This document shows, piece by piece, positions 37,007 to 45,376 of a stretch of 64,000 nucleotides of DNA. The notes under the pieces are model-generated. The model was not told the origin of the DNA. It made no database searches and worked only from the letters and a program-made list of their open reading frames with translations. Made by a program: the position numbers and the translations under genes. The stretch comes from Elusimicrobiota bacterium. Its GTDB lineage: Bacteria > Elusimicrobiota > Elusimicrobia > FEN-1173. Position 1 is the stretch's first letter, and each line of letters begins with the position of its first letter. Location of the stretch: positions 1 through 64,000 of the forward strand of contig JADKCG010000001.1 of NCBI GenBank assembly GCA_016714745.1, read 5' to 3'.

Positions 37007-37099
37007 CAATCTGTCTAAGAGGATCCCCCTACCGCCCCCGATGACGGCCGGGAGCGGTAGGGTTCACCCGCAATAAACTGTTTCTGTAGACTCGTTAAC

Positions 37100-38239
37100 T
37101 TAGAACGTCACAATCACCTGAGCGCCGATGGTGGTCTGGCTCTTGCGGTTTTGAACGCCTGTGTCACCAAAGTAGGCATAGGTTGCGGGGTCAACAGAAT
37201 TGTCGGAAAATGTGGAATGGTCTGCCCGATACTCCAAACGATAGATCACGCCATCTTTCTTCGCTTGAACAGTGAGAGTATCTGAGGTCAGAACCTGTTC
37301 TGCCCCTGTTCTCCCACCGTCGTCATCCAATGTTTCCCAACGGCCTGCAAATGAAAGCATGTCGGTGAGTTGATAGTTGGCATGAAGCCCAAGACCTTGG
37401 TAGTTGGACGTGGTTCTCATGTGAGTGTTAGGATACAGAGGATCGTTGAATTTCTCTTCCCCCACATCGTAGTTCGCGATCAGAGTCAGCGGTTCGATGG
37501 GAGTAACCTTCACAATGGCATCGATCAGCATGCGGGCATTGCCCTGTGTGCTTGGATCACCTGCCACAGGTGTGGCTTGTTCTGAGCCATAGGCTCCGCC
37601 GAGCAGTATCGATGTTTTTGGAAGGATGGTGGTACCCACCTGGGCGATACCCGTTTTGCTGGAATTGTTGTCTTGCATGTTGTCCCAGCCATTAACGAGC
37701 CCGAGCGTGGTGGTGATTTTTCCTTCCGCAAACCCTTTGTCGGCTTTAATACCAGTATGGGAGAAGGGTACGGTGTAGTTGAATAACAAACCACGGCTTA
37801 TATTGTAATTGTCCTTGGCTTCCACTACTTCGAGACCAAAAGGAGTCACGAATTTACCGAGGGTGAGTCCCGCTCCGGTAATCGGGCAGGGGAAGGTTAA
37901 GAAGGCCTGTTGAAGGTTGAATTGGAGATCAGTCGCGGTGGCTGGAGCATAATCTTCCGTGGCGTTCACAACAGCGGCATCGTGCCCATACATGAGGTCC
38001 ACTTTGTATCCCACGCCATTTTCCAATTTCCCATCAAAACCGACTTTTGCATTTTGAAGGGTGATGGTGTTGGAGTTGTTGTCAAATGCCCGGTTAAGAT
38101 TGTTCGCTTGCCCATTCATGTTGTAGTTGTATCCCACATCCACGAAACCGCTGATGTTGGGTCCTTCGGCTCGGACGCCCGCGGCCACAGCGGCCAACAA
38201 CGTGACGGCCAAGAGGTTTTTCTTTGATGTCATACGCAT
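37100..38239 (-). CDS. outer-membrane beta-barrel porin (BBP2-like)
   Basis: 379 residues. A signal peptide (MRMTSKKNLLAVTLLAAVAA, cleavage near VRA/EG) is followed by alternating amphipathic strands and a C-terminal TIGAQVIVTF ending in Phe, as expected for BAM-dependent barrels. The opening ISGFVDVGYNYNMN, the LQQAFLTF segment and TLGKFVTPFGLEV resemble the putative beta-barrel porin-2 family. ATG 38239 is supported by AAGGAGA eight bases upstream. It is monocistronic, with its own promoter and terminator, and has lower GC than its neighbours, typical of abundant porins. Confidence 0.85.
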   Translation of the reverse strand: MRMTSKKNLLAVTLLAAVAAGVRAEGPNISGFVDVGYNYNMNGQANNLNRAFDNNSNTITLQNAKVGFDGKLENGVGYKVDLMYGHDAAVVNATEDYAPATATDLQFNLQQAFLTFPCPITGAGLTLGKFVTPFGLEVVEAKDNYNISRGLLFNYTVPFSHTGIKADKGFAEGKITTTLGLVNGWDNMQDNNSSKTGIAQVGTTILPKTSILLGGAYGSEQATPVAGDPSTQGNARMLIDAIVKVTPIEPLTLIANYDVGEEKFNDPLYPNTHMRTTSNYQGLGLHANYQLTDMLSFAGRWETLDDDGGRTGAEQVLTSDTLTVQAKKDGVIYRLEYRADHSTFSDNSVDPATYAYFGDTGVQNRKSQTTIGAQVIVTF

Positions 38240-38302
38240 TTTTTTGTTTCTCCTTTTTTGTGTTGTCGCGGGTGACCAACGGCGGTCAACCCTGTTGCTT
38301 CG

Positions 38303-38331
38303 ATTAGACAAAATAAAAAATGTTTCTGCAA
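38303..38331 (-). promoter_or_regulatory. promoter of the porin gene
   Basis: On the minus strand TTGCAG (38331-38326) and TCTAAT (38308-38303) are separated by 17 AT-rich bases. This gives a leader of about 55 bases to the porin ATG. It directly follows the terminator of the upstream minus-strand genes. Confidence 0.5.
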
Positions 38332-38366
38332 AAAAAAAGTCCCCCCTGGCCTAAGCCTGGGAGGAC
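38330..38366 (-). terminator. rho-independent terminator of the CHASE4/small-protein operon
   Basis: On the minus strand GTCCTCCCAGGC pairs with GCCAGGGGGGAC (10 of 12 positions) around a four-base loop, then T9. The T-run overlaps the -35 of the porin promoter. Confidence 0.85.
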
Positions 38367-38454
38367 TCCGTCGTCCAAACTGCACATCCGTCCCACGCAC
38401 CCTCGCGTGAACAAGATTAAATTAGCAGTTGGGAGACGCCGCTGTCAAGTTTTT

Positions 38455-38646
38455 TTAAATGGGCGAAACCTCCGTCGGGAGCAATTCCGCGAAGGCTTTC
38501 TTGACCTTGGCGACGGTTTCCGGCGCGTCGGGTACTGTTGGCGCGGTATGGGAGGTGATGCCCGTTCGAATGGCCATTTTACACAGGAGGGGGATCCCCC
38601 CTTTTTCCTGAACTTTGTCGAAAACTTTTTTTATGAGTAAGCCCAT
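38455..38646 (-). CDS. 63-residue protein downstream of the CHASE4 sensor
   Basis: A short, basic-then-acidic protein (MGLLIKKVFDKVQEKGG at the start, VAKVKKAFAELLP near the end) with one Cys and no membrane segment. It starts nine bases after the CHASE4 gene stop, with TAGGGGG as a ribosome-binding site six bases before the ATG, and a terminator follows. This spacing suggests a real partner of the sensor. No family recognised. Confidence 0.55.
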   Translation of the reverse strand: MGLLIKKVFDKVQEKGGIPLLCKMAIRTGITSHTAPTVPDAPETVAKVKKAFAELLPTEVSPI

Positions 38647-38655
38647 GGTGTCCCC

Positions 38656-39690
38656 CTATTTCCCTGTCTCGCTGATGGAGCCCAGCACCTGTTGCGCGGC
38701 GGCGATCAGGCCGTTAACGGATTCTGTGAGTTCGGCGATCTCGTCTCCTTGCCCAGGTACTACCGTGGGCATGCTGAAATCAAAACTCATGTTCTTGGCG
38801 AGAAGCTGACTGGAGAGCGACACCACCCGGGACACAATCAGCCGGTTCACCATCAGGGAAAGCACCAGAAAGAGCCCCACGCCGATCAGCCCCAAGGCGA
38901 TCATAACCCCTTGCAAGGTCTGCCGGCCCTGCCGCGCAACGGCTCGTTCCAAGTCGACCCGGACCTTTAACGCCGGTTTCCCATCCAGATTTTTGATGAC
39001 GGTTGTCCCGGAAATAATGTCGCGGCTCTTGGGTTCTATAATGACGCCGGGGATGTCTTCTTCGGTCGGCGTGAAATCCAGGGTCATGTGGGTGACTTTG
39101 GATAGGGTCTCTTTTTGGTCCCCGTCAAACCAACGGCCGAAGAGGAGCGTTCCGTTATACGGGTCTGTCACGTCGCTGTTTGTCACGGGCCCCGCGACCG
39201 TCATCAGCACCCCTTCCGGGAGGGTGATTAATCCCCGGTGGACCGACTGTAGATCTTTGTGGACGATCAGCGGCTGGCCTTTCTGGAGCCGCTCCAGAAG
39301 CGAATTCGGCACAGAACTTAGTTTGCCCGCGGCCTTGTCGTAGCCCAGGGCTTTTATGATTTTTCCGTCGTTGTTGGCGAAAACGAGGACCTGAATGTTC
39401 ATCCCGGTGAAGGCAGAAGCGCCCATATTTGAGTCTTCAAATGCCACTGTGGGTTTCTTGACGTAATTGTAGGCGTCATCCCACATGCTCCAGGTGTTGA
39501 GCGAATTTTGCATGCCTTTTAGTGAGGCGTCCACGGCGTCCACCACGCGGAAAACATTTTTTTCTGTGTCCGCCTTCTCCACCCGGGCAAACCCGGAGGA
39601 TATAAATGAACCCAAAGCCAAAAACAACGCCCCCATCATTCCCGCCACGGTTAATATCACGCCGAGGCTGATCTTCTTTTGTATTTTCAT
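38656..39690 (-). CDS. CHASE4-HAMP membrane sensor lacking an output domain
   Basis: 344 residues. TM1 (ISLGVILTVAGMMGALFLAL) is followed by a periplasmic CHASE4-type domain marked by LNTWSMWDDAYNYV, GMNIQVLVFANNDGKIIK and LPEGVLMTVAGPV. TM2 (LGLIGVGLFLVLSLMVNRL) comes next, then a HAMP-like region and a short helix ending ISETGK. CHASE4 receptors normally continue into a kinase, cyclase or methyl-accepting domain; here the protein stops after HAMP. ATG 39690 has GGGGG upstream and begins just before TM1; an earlier in-frame codon (39843) is rejected. Confidence 0.82.
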   Translation of the reverse strand: MKIQKKISLGVILTVAGMMGALFLALGSFISSGFARVEKADTEKNVFRVVDAVDASLKGMQNSLNTWSMWDDAYNYVKKPTVAFEDSNMGASAFTGMNIQVLVFANNDGKIIKALGYDKAAGKLSSVPNSLLERLQKGQPLIVHKDLQSVHRGLITLPEGVLMTVAGPVTNSDVTDPYNGTLLFGRWFDGDQKETLSKVTHMTLDFTPTEEDIPGVIIEPKSRDIISGTTVIKNLDGKPALKVRVDLERAVARQGRQTLQGVMIALGLIGVGLFLVLSLMVNRLIVSRVVSLSSQLLAKNMSFDFSMPTVVPGQGDEIAELTESVNGLIAAAQQVLGSISETGK

Positions 39691-39774
39691 CGGACCCCCT
39701 TCATTCGGATAACGGAAGTATAAGCGAGTTCCCATTTTTGTCAAGGGTTCCCTTGCGGAGGGGTGGGGAGAGTG

Positions 39775-39783
39775 TGGTATAAT
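39775..39783 (+). promoter_or_regulatory. extended -10 promoter of glnN
   Basis: TGGTATAAT combines a perfect TATAAT (39778-39783) with the TG of an extended -10. No good -35 is seen at the normal distance. It gives a leader of about 120 bases before glnN. Confidence 0.65.
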
Positions 39784-39811
39784 GAGCGGGCAGTTCGAAT
39801 GAGGTTGGACA

Positions 39812-39922
39812 ATGGCGTCCGCCGAATATTTTCCACAGATCAATGGGGATGTCTTAGACCCTCGGGCTCTTCCCGGGGGGATTCTTCATTTCAAGCGAGG
39901 TCATATATATGGCAACTCTTAA
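39812..39922 (+). CDS. possible 36-codon leader peptide overlapping the glnN start
   Basis: An ATG with GAGG seven bases upstream opens a 36-codon frame in the glnN leader. It ends at TAA 39920-39922, 14 bases inside glnN and in a different frame. Its peptide (MASAEYFPQINGDVLDPRAL at the start) is not recognised. It could couple or limit glnN translation, or be chance. Confidence 0.3.
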   Translation: MASAEYFPQINGDVLDPRALPGGILHFKRGHIYGNS

Positions 39923-42076
39923 ACAATCCGGCGCGGTCAGCGCGCTTCATTCTTCAAACGGTCATTCCGTTTCATCGGAACCGACCCTCACTCAAATTTT
40001 CGGGTCCAACGTCTTTTCTGATCGTGAGATGAAAAAACGGCTTCCGAAAAACACCTACTTGGCCCTTCGTAAAGTGATGCAGGGGGAAGCGGAACTCACC
40101 CTCGATGTGGCCAATGTCGTCGCGGAAGCGATGAAAGTGTGGGCCATCGAAAAGGGTGCGACCCACTACACCCATTGGTTTCAGCCGTTGACCGGGAAAA
40201 CCGCAGAAAAGCACGACAGTTTCTTGGAACCCCAGGCCGACGGTTCCGCCATCGCCGTTTTCTCTGGGAAAGCGCTCATTAAAGGAGAGCCGGACGCTTC
40301 CAGTTTCCCTTCCGGCGGCATTCGCGCCACTTTTGAAGCCCGCGGGTACACGGCCTGGGACACCACCTCTCCGGCCTTCCTTAAGGAAGACGCCGCTGGC
40401 AACGCCACCTTGACCATCCCCACCGCCTTTGTCAGCTATACCGGCGAAGCATTGGACAAGAAGACCCCGCTCCTCCGTTCCATGGAGGCGCTCTCACGTC
40501 AAGCCATCCGCGTTCTTCAGGCGCTGGGCAACAAAAAAGCAAGAGGGTTATTTCCACCGTGGGCCCGGAACAGGAATATTTCCTGATCGACAAGGATTAT
40601 TTCGACCAACGTACGGACCTGATGTTGGCGGGCCGCACGCTGTTCGGCGCGATGCCTCCGAAAGGCCAAGAGTTGGAAGACCAATATTTCGGCGCCATCA
40701 AAGACCGCATTGCGAAATTTATGCGGGATTTGGACATCGAGCTCTGGAAAATGGGGATTTCCTCAAAAACCAAGCACAATGAAGTGGCGCCCGCTCAGTT
40801 CGAAATGGCGCCGATCTTTTCGATCTCAAGCATCGCCGCGGACCACAACCAGCTCGTCATGGAAACCATGCAGAAAGTGGCGCTCCGAAACGGTTTGGTG
40901 TGCCTGCTCTACGAAAAGCCCTTCGCCGGCGTCAACGGGTCCGGCAAACACAACAACTGGTCCATGGCCACCGACGACGGGTTGAACCTGCTGGAACCCG
41001 GCAACACGCCCCACGACAACGAGCAGTTCTTGGTCTTCTTGGCCGCCACGCTCACCGCTGTGGACCGCCACGCCGACAAGCTCCGCGCCAGCGCGTCCAA
41101 CCCCGGCAACGACCTTCGCTTGGGCGCCAACGAAGCTCCGCCGGCCATCATCTCCGCCTTCATGGGCGAGCAGTTGACCGCGGTCTTGAACAACATTGCC
41201 CAGGGCAAAGAGACCGAATCCAAGGGCCAGCAGTTCATGACCATTGGCGTCGATACCCTGCCGAAACTTCCCATGGACAACTCCGACCGCAACCGCACGT
41301 CGCCCTTCGCCTTCACCGGCAACAAGTTCGAGTTCCGCATGGTGCCGTCTTCCATGTCCATCGCCGACGCCAACACCGTGTTGAACACCATCACGGCGGA
41401 AGCCCTGGACGAGATCGCCACCCGGCTCGAGAAAGCCAAGAACCTCGAAAAAGAAGTGACCGCCATTGTTAAGGAAACAGTGAAAGAACATGGCCGGATC
41501 ATTTTCAATGGCAACAACTACACGGACGAATGGGTGAAAGAAGCCGCCAAACGGGGTCTTCCCAACATCTCCTCCGCCATTGAGGCTTACGGCGCGCTCG
41601 CCAACGACAACGCCGTGGCGCTGTTCGAGAAATATAAAATTCTGTCGGGCCGGGAACTTCATTCCCGTTACGAAATCGCCCTTGAGCAATACGCCAAACA
41701 CATTAATATTGAAGCCCGGTGCGCCATTTCTATGACAAAGACTCAGTACCTTCCGAACGTCACCGCGTTTGTCCGCGAATTGGCGGAAACCGTGACCGCG
41801 ATCAAAGGCGCCGGAGCCGACGCTTCTGTCCCAGGCGCGCTGTTGACGAAAGTCAACGATCTTCTGTCTTCGGCCGCCAAGAATTTGGCCGCGCTAGAGT
41901 CTGCCACCGCCAAAGCGAACGCCATTGACGACGCCCACAAGAAGGCCAAAGCCTTCCACGACAGCGTCTTCACGGCTCAGGTGGACCTGCGCAAAGACAT
42001 TGATGCCCTGGAAGTTCTGCTCCCACGGGACCTCTGGCCCGTTCCGACCTACCAGGAGATGCTGTTCGATCTCTAA
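39909..42076 (+). CDS. glnN: type III glutamine synthetase GlnN (frameshifted)
   Basis: About 722 residues, the long GSIII form, after restoring one A near 40532-40543 (KRVISTVGPEQEYFLID). It makes glutamine from glutamate, ammonia and ATP. Visible motifs: FGSNVFSDREMKKRLP at the N-terminus, GPEQEYFLI (metal-binding Glu), KTKHNEVAPAQFEMAP, GVNGSGKHNNWSM (ammonia/glutamate site) and NRTSPFAFTGNKFEFR. GSIII occurs in Bacteroidetes, cyanobacteria and several deep lineages. It has its own promoter and a strong terminator, so it is monocistronic. Confidence 0.94.
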
Positions 42077-42095
42077 ATCGTTCCGCTTCCAGTCC

Positions 42096-42130
42096 AAAGA
42101 AAAACCCCGCCCGCCGGCGGGTTTTTCTTT
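42096..42130. terminator. terminator after glnN
   Basis: AAAGAAAAACCC-GCC pairs with GGCGGGTTTTTCTTT with a single C bulge and a CGCC loop, giving an A-tract on one side and a T-tract on the other. It is 20 bases after the glnN stop. Confidence 0.9.
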
Positions 42131-42222
42131 GGGGGGTTCAGGTTTGATTCCTGGGCCGATAACAAAGTGGGGAAGTGTTTCGATATTGGATGCACCCCCA
42201 GGGAACAAAGATCGAGGAGCCC

Positions 42223-42624
42223 ATGACGAACACAAACGATGACAACCACGACCGTCCTCCTCTCGATCCGGAGCGACTTCAGGAACTCCAAGATTCCCTG
42301 GGGGTGGATGCCTCGGAACTGAAAGATGTTATTTTGTTGCGTTATATTACGACCGTCTCTGACGGACTCCCTCTCTTGTCCTCTCTTCTGGCCGCCAATG
42401 ACGCTTTGGGGTTTCGCCAAAAATCCCATCAATTAAAAGGCTCGAGCCTCAATTCGGGGCCAAACCTCTGGCGGCGATTTTTATGGGTTTGGAAGAGAGG
42501 GGGGAAAAGGGGATATTTCCACGCCCAACCCGAACTGGATCGGGCGGCCCTTGAATTTTCCCGGTTAAGGGGTTATATAGAATCCGGGGCGTTTATGACC
42601 CCTTCCGGGACCCAAGGAGTCTAA
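42223..42624 (+). CDS. HPt phosphotransfer protein (two compensating indels)
   Basis: 133 residues. The phosphorylatable His is in KSHQLKGSSLN, the HPt signature, preceded by helices containing LLRYITTVSDGLPLLSSLL. The stretch after it is poor in the given frame, but reading +1 between 42456 and 42518 gives GAKPLAAIFMGLEERGEKG. A missing G in the run at 42456-42459 and an extra T at 42516-42518 therefore explain it. The protein would relay phosphate to a receiver, presumably the one encoded two bases downstream. GAGGAG lies before the ATG. Confidence 0.72.
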   Translation: MTNTNDDNHDRPPLDPERLQELQDSLGVDASELKDVILLRYITTVSDGLPLLSSLLAANDALGFRQKSHQLKGSSLNSGPNLWRRFLWVWKRGGKRGYFHAQPELDRAALEFSRLRGYIESGAFMTPSGTQGV

Positions 42625-42626
42625 CG

Positions 42627-43274
42627 ATGAAAATTCTTGTTGCTGACGACGATCCGACCACTCTTGAAACGTTAACGCGTGCCCTCGAGCGTTGGAACCT
42701 CGACGTGGTCCCGGCGGTGAACGGCCGGGAAGCGTGGGAAATTTTGCAACAACCCGATCCTCCCCACATGGCCCTGTTGGATTGGATGATGCCTGAGCTT
42801 GAAGGGTTGGAAGTGTGTCGGATGGCGCGCGCCAAACCTCAACTGCAGGCGTGTTATTTGATTCTTCTCACCTCCCGAAACAGCAAAGACGACCTGATGA
42901 TGGGCCTCCTTTCCGGCGCGGACGATTATGTCACAAAACCGTTTCATGCGGGAGAACTGTGGGCGCGCATCGAAGTGGGGCGACGGGTGTTAAGCATTCA
43001 ACAAAGCCTTGCCGATCGGGTGCGGGACCTCACCGAGGCCATGTCCCAAATCAAGAGTCTTCGGGGACTGTTGCCCATTTGCGCCTATTGCAAAAAAATT
43101 CGCGACAACAAAGATTATTGGCGCCAGGTTGAAAGTTACCTGGCCGAACACACCGACGCCACGTTCACTCACGGCATTTGCCCCGACTGTTTCACCAAGG
43201 TGATGAACGAAAATTCTAAAAATCTTCCGCCGCCCCTGGCGTCCGACGGTTCTTCCGTCAAAGGGGGCGGTTGA
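42627..43274 (+). CDS. response regulator with C-terminal Cys-rich motif domain
   Basis: 215 residues. The receiver (residues 1-120) has the acidic pocket ADDDPTT, phospho-Asp in MALLDWMMPELEG, and YVTKPF with the conserved Lys. A short coiled coil (QQSLADRVRDLTEAMSQI) leads to LLPICAYCKKIRDNKDYW, then HGICPDCFTKV. This C-x2-C/HGIC-x2-C module is recurrent at the ends of bacterial signalling proteins and may bind metal. There is no DNA-binding domain. It is probably the partner of the HPt protein upstream; no kinase is encoded nearby. Confidence 0.85.
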   Translation: MKILVADDDPTTLETLTRALERWNLDVVPAVNGREAWEILQQPDPPHMALLDWMMPELEGLEVCRMARAKPQLQACYLILLTSRNSKDDLMMGLLSGADDYVTKPFHAGELWARIEVGRRVLSIQQSLADRVRDLTEAMSQIKSLRGLLPICAYCKKIRDNKDYWRQVESYLAEHTDATFTHGICPDCFTKVMNENSKNLPPPLASDGSSVKGGG

Positions 43275-43300
43275 CAGTTCGCCCCTGATCTCGCTATTAT
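43271..43300 (+). promoter_or_regulatory. promoter of prfB, placed for a leaderless mRNA
   Basis: TTGACA (43271-43276), 18-base spacer, TATTAT (43295-43300), then only six bases before the prfB ATG. Transcription would start at or next to the start codon. The -35 overlaps the end of the upstream response-regulator gene. Confidence 0.7.
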
Positions 43301-43306
43301 GCGGGC

Positions 43307-44450
43307 ATGACGGAAATCCTTCCCGCCGAATTCACCGATAAGCTTGCGCGTTTAAAAAGTTCCCTGGGCCAGCTGGGGAGGTTTCTTTGACGTCCCGACC
43401 AAGCGGGACCGTTTGAAAGCGTTGGAAACCGAAACCCTGAAACCTGAGCTCTGGTCCGATCAAACGGCGGCCCAGAAGACCCTCCGCGAAACCAATTCCC
43501 TCAAGAACACCCTTCAACGCTATGAACGTTTAGAACGGTCCTTCGACGATCTCTTTGCTCTTGACCAGCTTTGTCGGGAAGGAGGGGGGCCCTCCGAATG
43601 GCAAGAACTGGCCGACGGAGCGGCGGCCCTTGCCTCGGCTGTGGAGGACATGACTTTCCGGGCGAAACTGTCCGGCCCTCTGGACGCGAAGAACGCGATC
43701 GTTTCGCTTCACGCCGGGGCCGGGGGGACGGAATCCTGTGATTGGACCGAAATGCTGTTTCGCATGTATACCCGCTGGGCGGAAAAAAACGGGTATTCCA
43801 TCGAAGTGACTAATTTAATGCCGGGAGAAGGGGCGGGGTTTAAACGGGCGGAATTTATTGTGGCGGGCGAGTTCGCCTACGGAAACCTTCAATCGGAAAC
43901 CGGCGTTCACCGCCTGGTTCGCATCTCGCCCTTTGACTCCAATGCCCGCCGGCACACCTCTTTTGCCGCCTGCGATGTGATCCCGGAAATAGACGACGAT
44001 ATCCCTATAGAAATTAAGGAAGTGGACCTCAAAGTCGACACCTTTCGCTCCGGCGGCGCCGGGGGGCAACACGTGAATAAGACCGAGTCCGCCGTGCGAT
44101 TTACTCATGTCCCAACGGGCATCATCGTCTCTTCTCAGGTGGAACGAAGCCAACACAAAAACCGCGCCATGTGCATGAAACTATTAAAGGCCAAACTCTA
44201 CGATCTCCAACTTGAAAAACAGCGGGCGGTCACCGAAAAACACTATGACGAAAAAGGCGACATTGCCTGGGGCCACCAAATCCGGTCCTATGTTTTCATG
44301 CCCTACCAGCTTGTGAAAGATACGCGCAGTGGCCATGAGAGCAGTCAAATCCAGGCGATTATGGACGGAGAGTTAAACCCCTTCATCCACGCGTATCTGG
44401 AATGGAAACTCTCCGGAGCGCCGCCGCGAAGATCTCCCCTTGAAAATTAG
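43307..44450 (+). CDS. prfB: peptide chain release factor 2 with programmed +1 frameshift
   Basis: 380 residues after the shift. Codons 1-27 from ATG 43307 end at an in-frame TGA (43388-43390); reading continues +1 at GAC to give FLDVPTKRDRLKALE, the normal RF2 N-terminal helix. RF2 terminates translation at UGA and UAA. Its stop-recognition motif SPF (VRISPFDSNARRH) and the peptidyl-hydrolysis motif GGQ (SGGAGGQHVNKTE) are intact. The shift provides autoregulation: when RF2 is low, ribosomes slip and make more. No GTG or ATG at the start of the main frame would supply residues 1-27. Confidence 0.96.
43375..43391 (+). promoter_or_regulatory. RF2 programmed frameshift site
   Basis: GGGGAGG lies three bases upstream of the slippery CTT, followed by TGA and C (CTTTGAC). 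This is the classic arrangement: internal Shine-Dalgarno-like element, CUU slip codon, and a UGA stop in weak context. Confidence 0.93.
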
Positions 44451-44468
44451 CCGTTCCTCCCGTATACT
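44440..44468 (+). promoter_or_regulatory. promoter of the HAMP-protein gene
   Basis: TTGAAA (44440-44445), exactly 17 bases, TATACT (44463-44468), about 32 bases before an ATG with GGAGGG. Confidence 0.72.
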
Positions 44469-44500
44469 GGGGGGAAGAGTTTCGACTTCTGGAGGGTTCC

Positions 44501-44941
44501 ATGCAAACACCGGCACCGAATTATAAGGCGATGCGGCGGACGTACCTGGTGAACAAACGGTTGCAGTTCAAATACGCGATTATGATCGGGGGTGTTCTGG
44601 CGCTGGTCCTTTTTCTCATGGAGGCCCACGCGTTTTTGGTTATCCGGATGATCGAATCCGATTTTGCCAACCCGGTGCTTCTAGAACCCCTGAAATCTCT
44701 CCAGGGGTGGATGTTGGCCAGCGGGTTGATCTTAATGTTGGTGATCCCGATCCTCTCAATATTTGTCTCGCATAAAATTGCCGGGCCTCTCTTTCGGTTT
44801 GAGAAAACCCTTCGAGAAGCGATTCAGTCGGAAGGCCCGATCCCCCCCATCCATTTAAGGAAAGGAGACGAGCTCCAGAGTCTTGCCGACCTGATCAATC
44901 AGCTCCTGGCAAAATTGTCTAAGAACAAACAGATTCCTTAA
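44501..44941 (+). CDS. short two-helix membrane protein with HAMP-like domain
   Basis: 146 residues. Two transmembrane helices (about 26-49, IMIGGVLALVLFLMEAHAFL, and 72-93, LASGLILMLVIPILSIFVSH) enclose a loop of only about 20 residues. A HAMP-type segment follows (KIAGPLFRFEKTLREAIQSE through GDELQSLADLINQLLAKL). There is no kinase, cyclase or methyl-accepting output. Such stubs may act as signal relays by binding other HAMP or kinase proteins. It has its own promoter and precedes a lone receiver gene. Confidence 0.75.
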   Translation: MQTPAPNYKAMRRTYLVNKRLQFKYAIMIGGVLALVLFLMEAHAFLVIRMIESDFANPVLLEPLKSLQGWMLASGLILMLVIPILSIFVSHKIAGPLFRFEKTLREAIQSEGPIPPIHLRKGDELQSLADLINQLLAKLSKNKQIP

Positions 44942-44948
44942 ATCCTTT

Positions 44949-44977
44949 TTGACAGAGGAGTGCGGGGTTGGTAGTAT
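44949..44977 (+). promoter_or_regulatory. promoter of the lone receiver gene, placed for a leaderless mRNA
   Basis: TTGACA (44949-44954), 17-base spacer, TAGTAT (44972-44977), then nine bases to the ATG at 44987. The expected transcription start is within about three bases of the start codon. Confidence 0.6.
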
Positions 44978-44986
44978 CTCCCCACT

Positions 44987-45361
44987 ATGGCTAAAATATT
45001 GATTGTGGATGACGAAAAAGAGACGGTTGAACTGCTCCGTCTTTTGTTGGATAAAGAAACCCACGAGGTTTTCACCGCTTTGGGGGGCGAAGAGGCGTTG
45101 GATATTCTTAAACGTCAAACGCCTCACCTCATTCTCTTGGATGTCACCATGCCGAAAATGGACGGCTACACGTTTATGTCTCACCTCCAAGCGGAAGAGG
45201 CCACCCGGGATATCCCCGTCATGGTTTTGACAGGGAGGGAAGGCATGAAGGACACGTTTCAGGTGTTCACCAACGTGGTGGATTTCATTCCCAAGCCGTT
45301 CGACATTAAAGAGCTTCGCGTTCGTGTTCACGCCGCCCTCGAAAAGGGCACGCCCCGTTAA
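44987..45361 (+). CDS. single-domain response regulator
   Basis: 124 residues, a CheY-like receiver only. ILIVDDEKETV (acidic pair), LILLDVTMPKMDGY (phospho-Asp), VMVLTGRE (Thr) and FIPKPFDI (Lys) are complete, so it should be phosphorylated. There is no output domain. Its kinase is not encoded nearby. It is 15 bp upstream of lysS and may share its message. Confidence 0.88.
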   Translation: MAKILIVDDEKETVELLRLLLDKETHEVFTALGGEEALDILKRQTPHLILLDVTMPKMDGYTFMSHLQAEEATRDIPVMVLTGREGMKDTFQVFTNVVDFIPKPFDIKELRVRVHAALEKGTPR

Positions 45362-45376
45362 CCCGGGTTCTCTCCG

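Noticed and set aside
40826..41701. Minus-strand frame of 291 codons opposite glnN
   Set aside because: Low-complexity Gly/Val/His composition and complete overlap with the conserved GSIII core.
42131..42222. tRNA-like or riboswitch-like sequence after glnN
   Set aside because: GGTTTGATTCC resembles a T-loop by chance, but no acceptor, D or anticodon arms can be formed around it.
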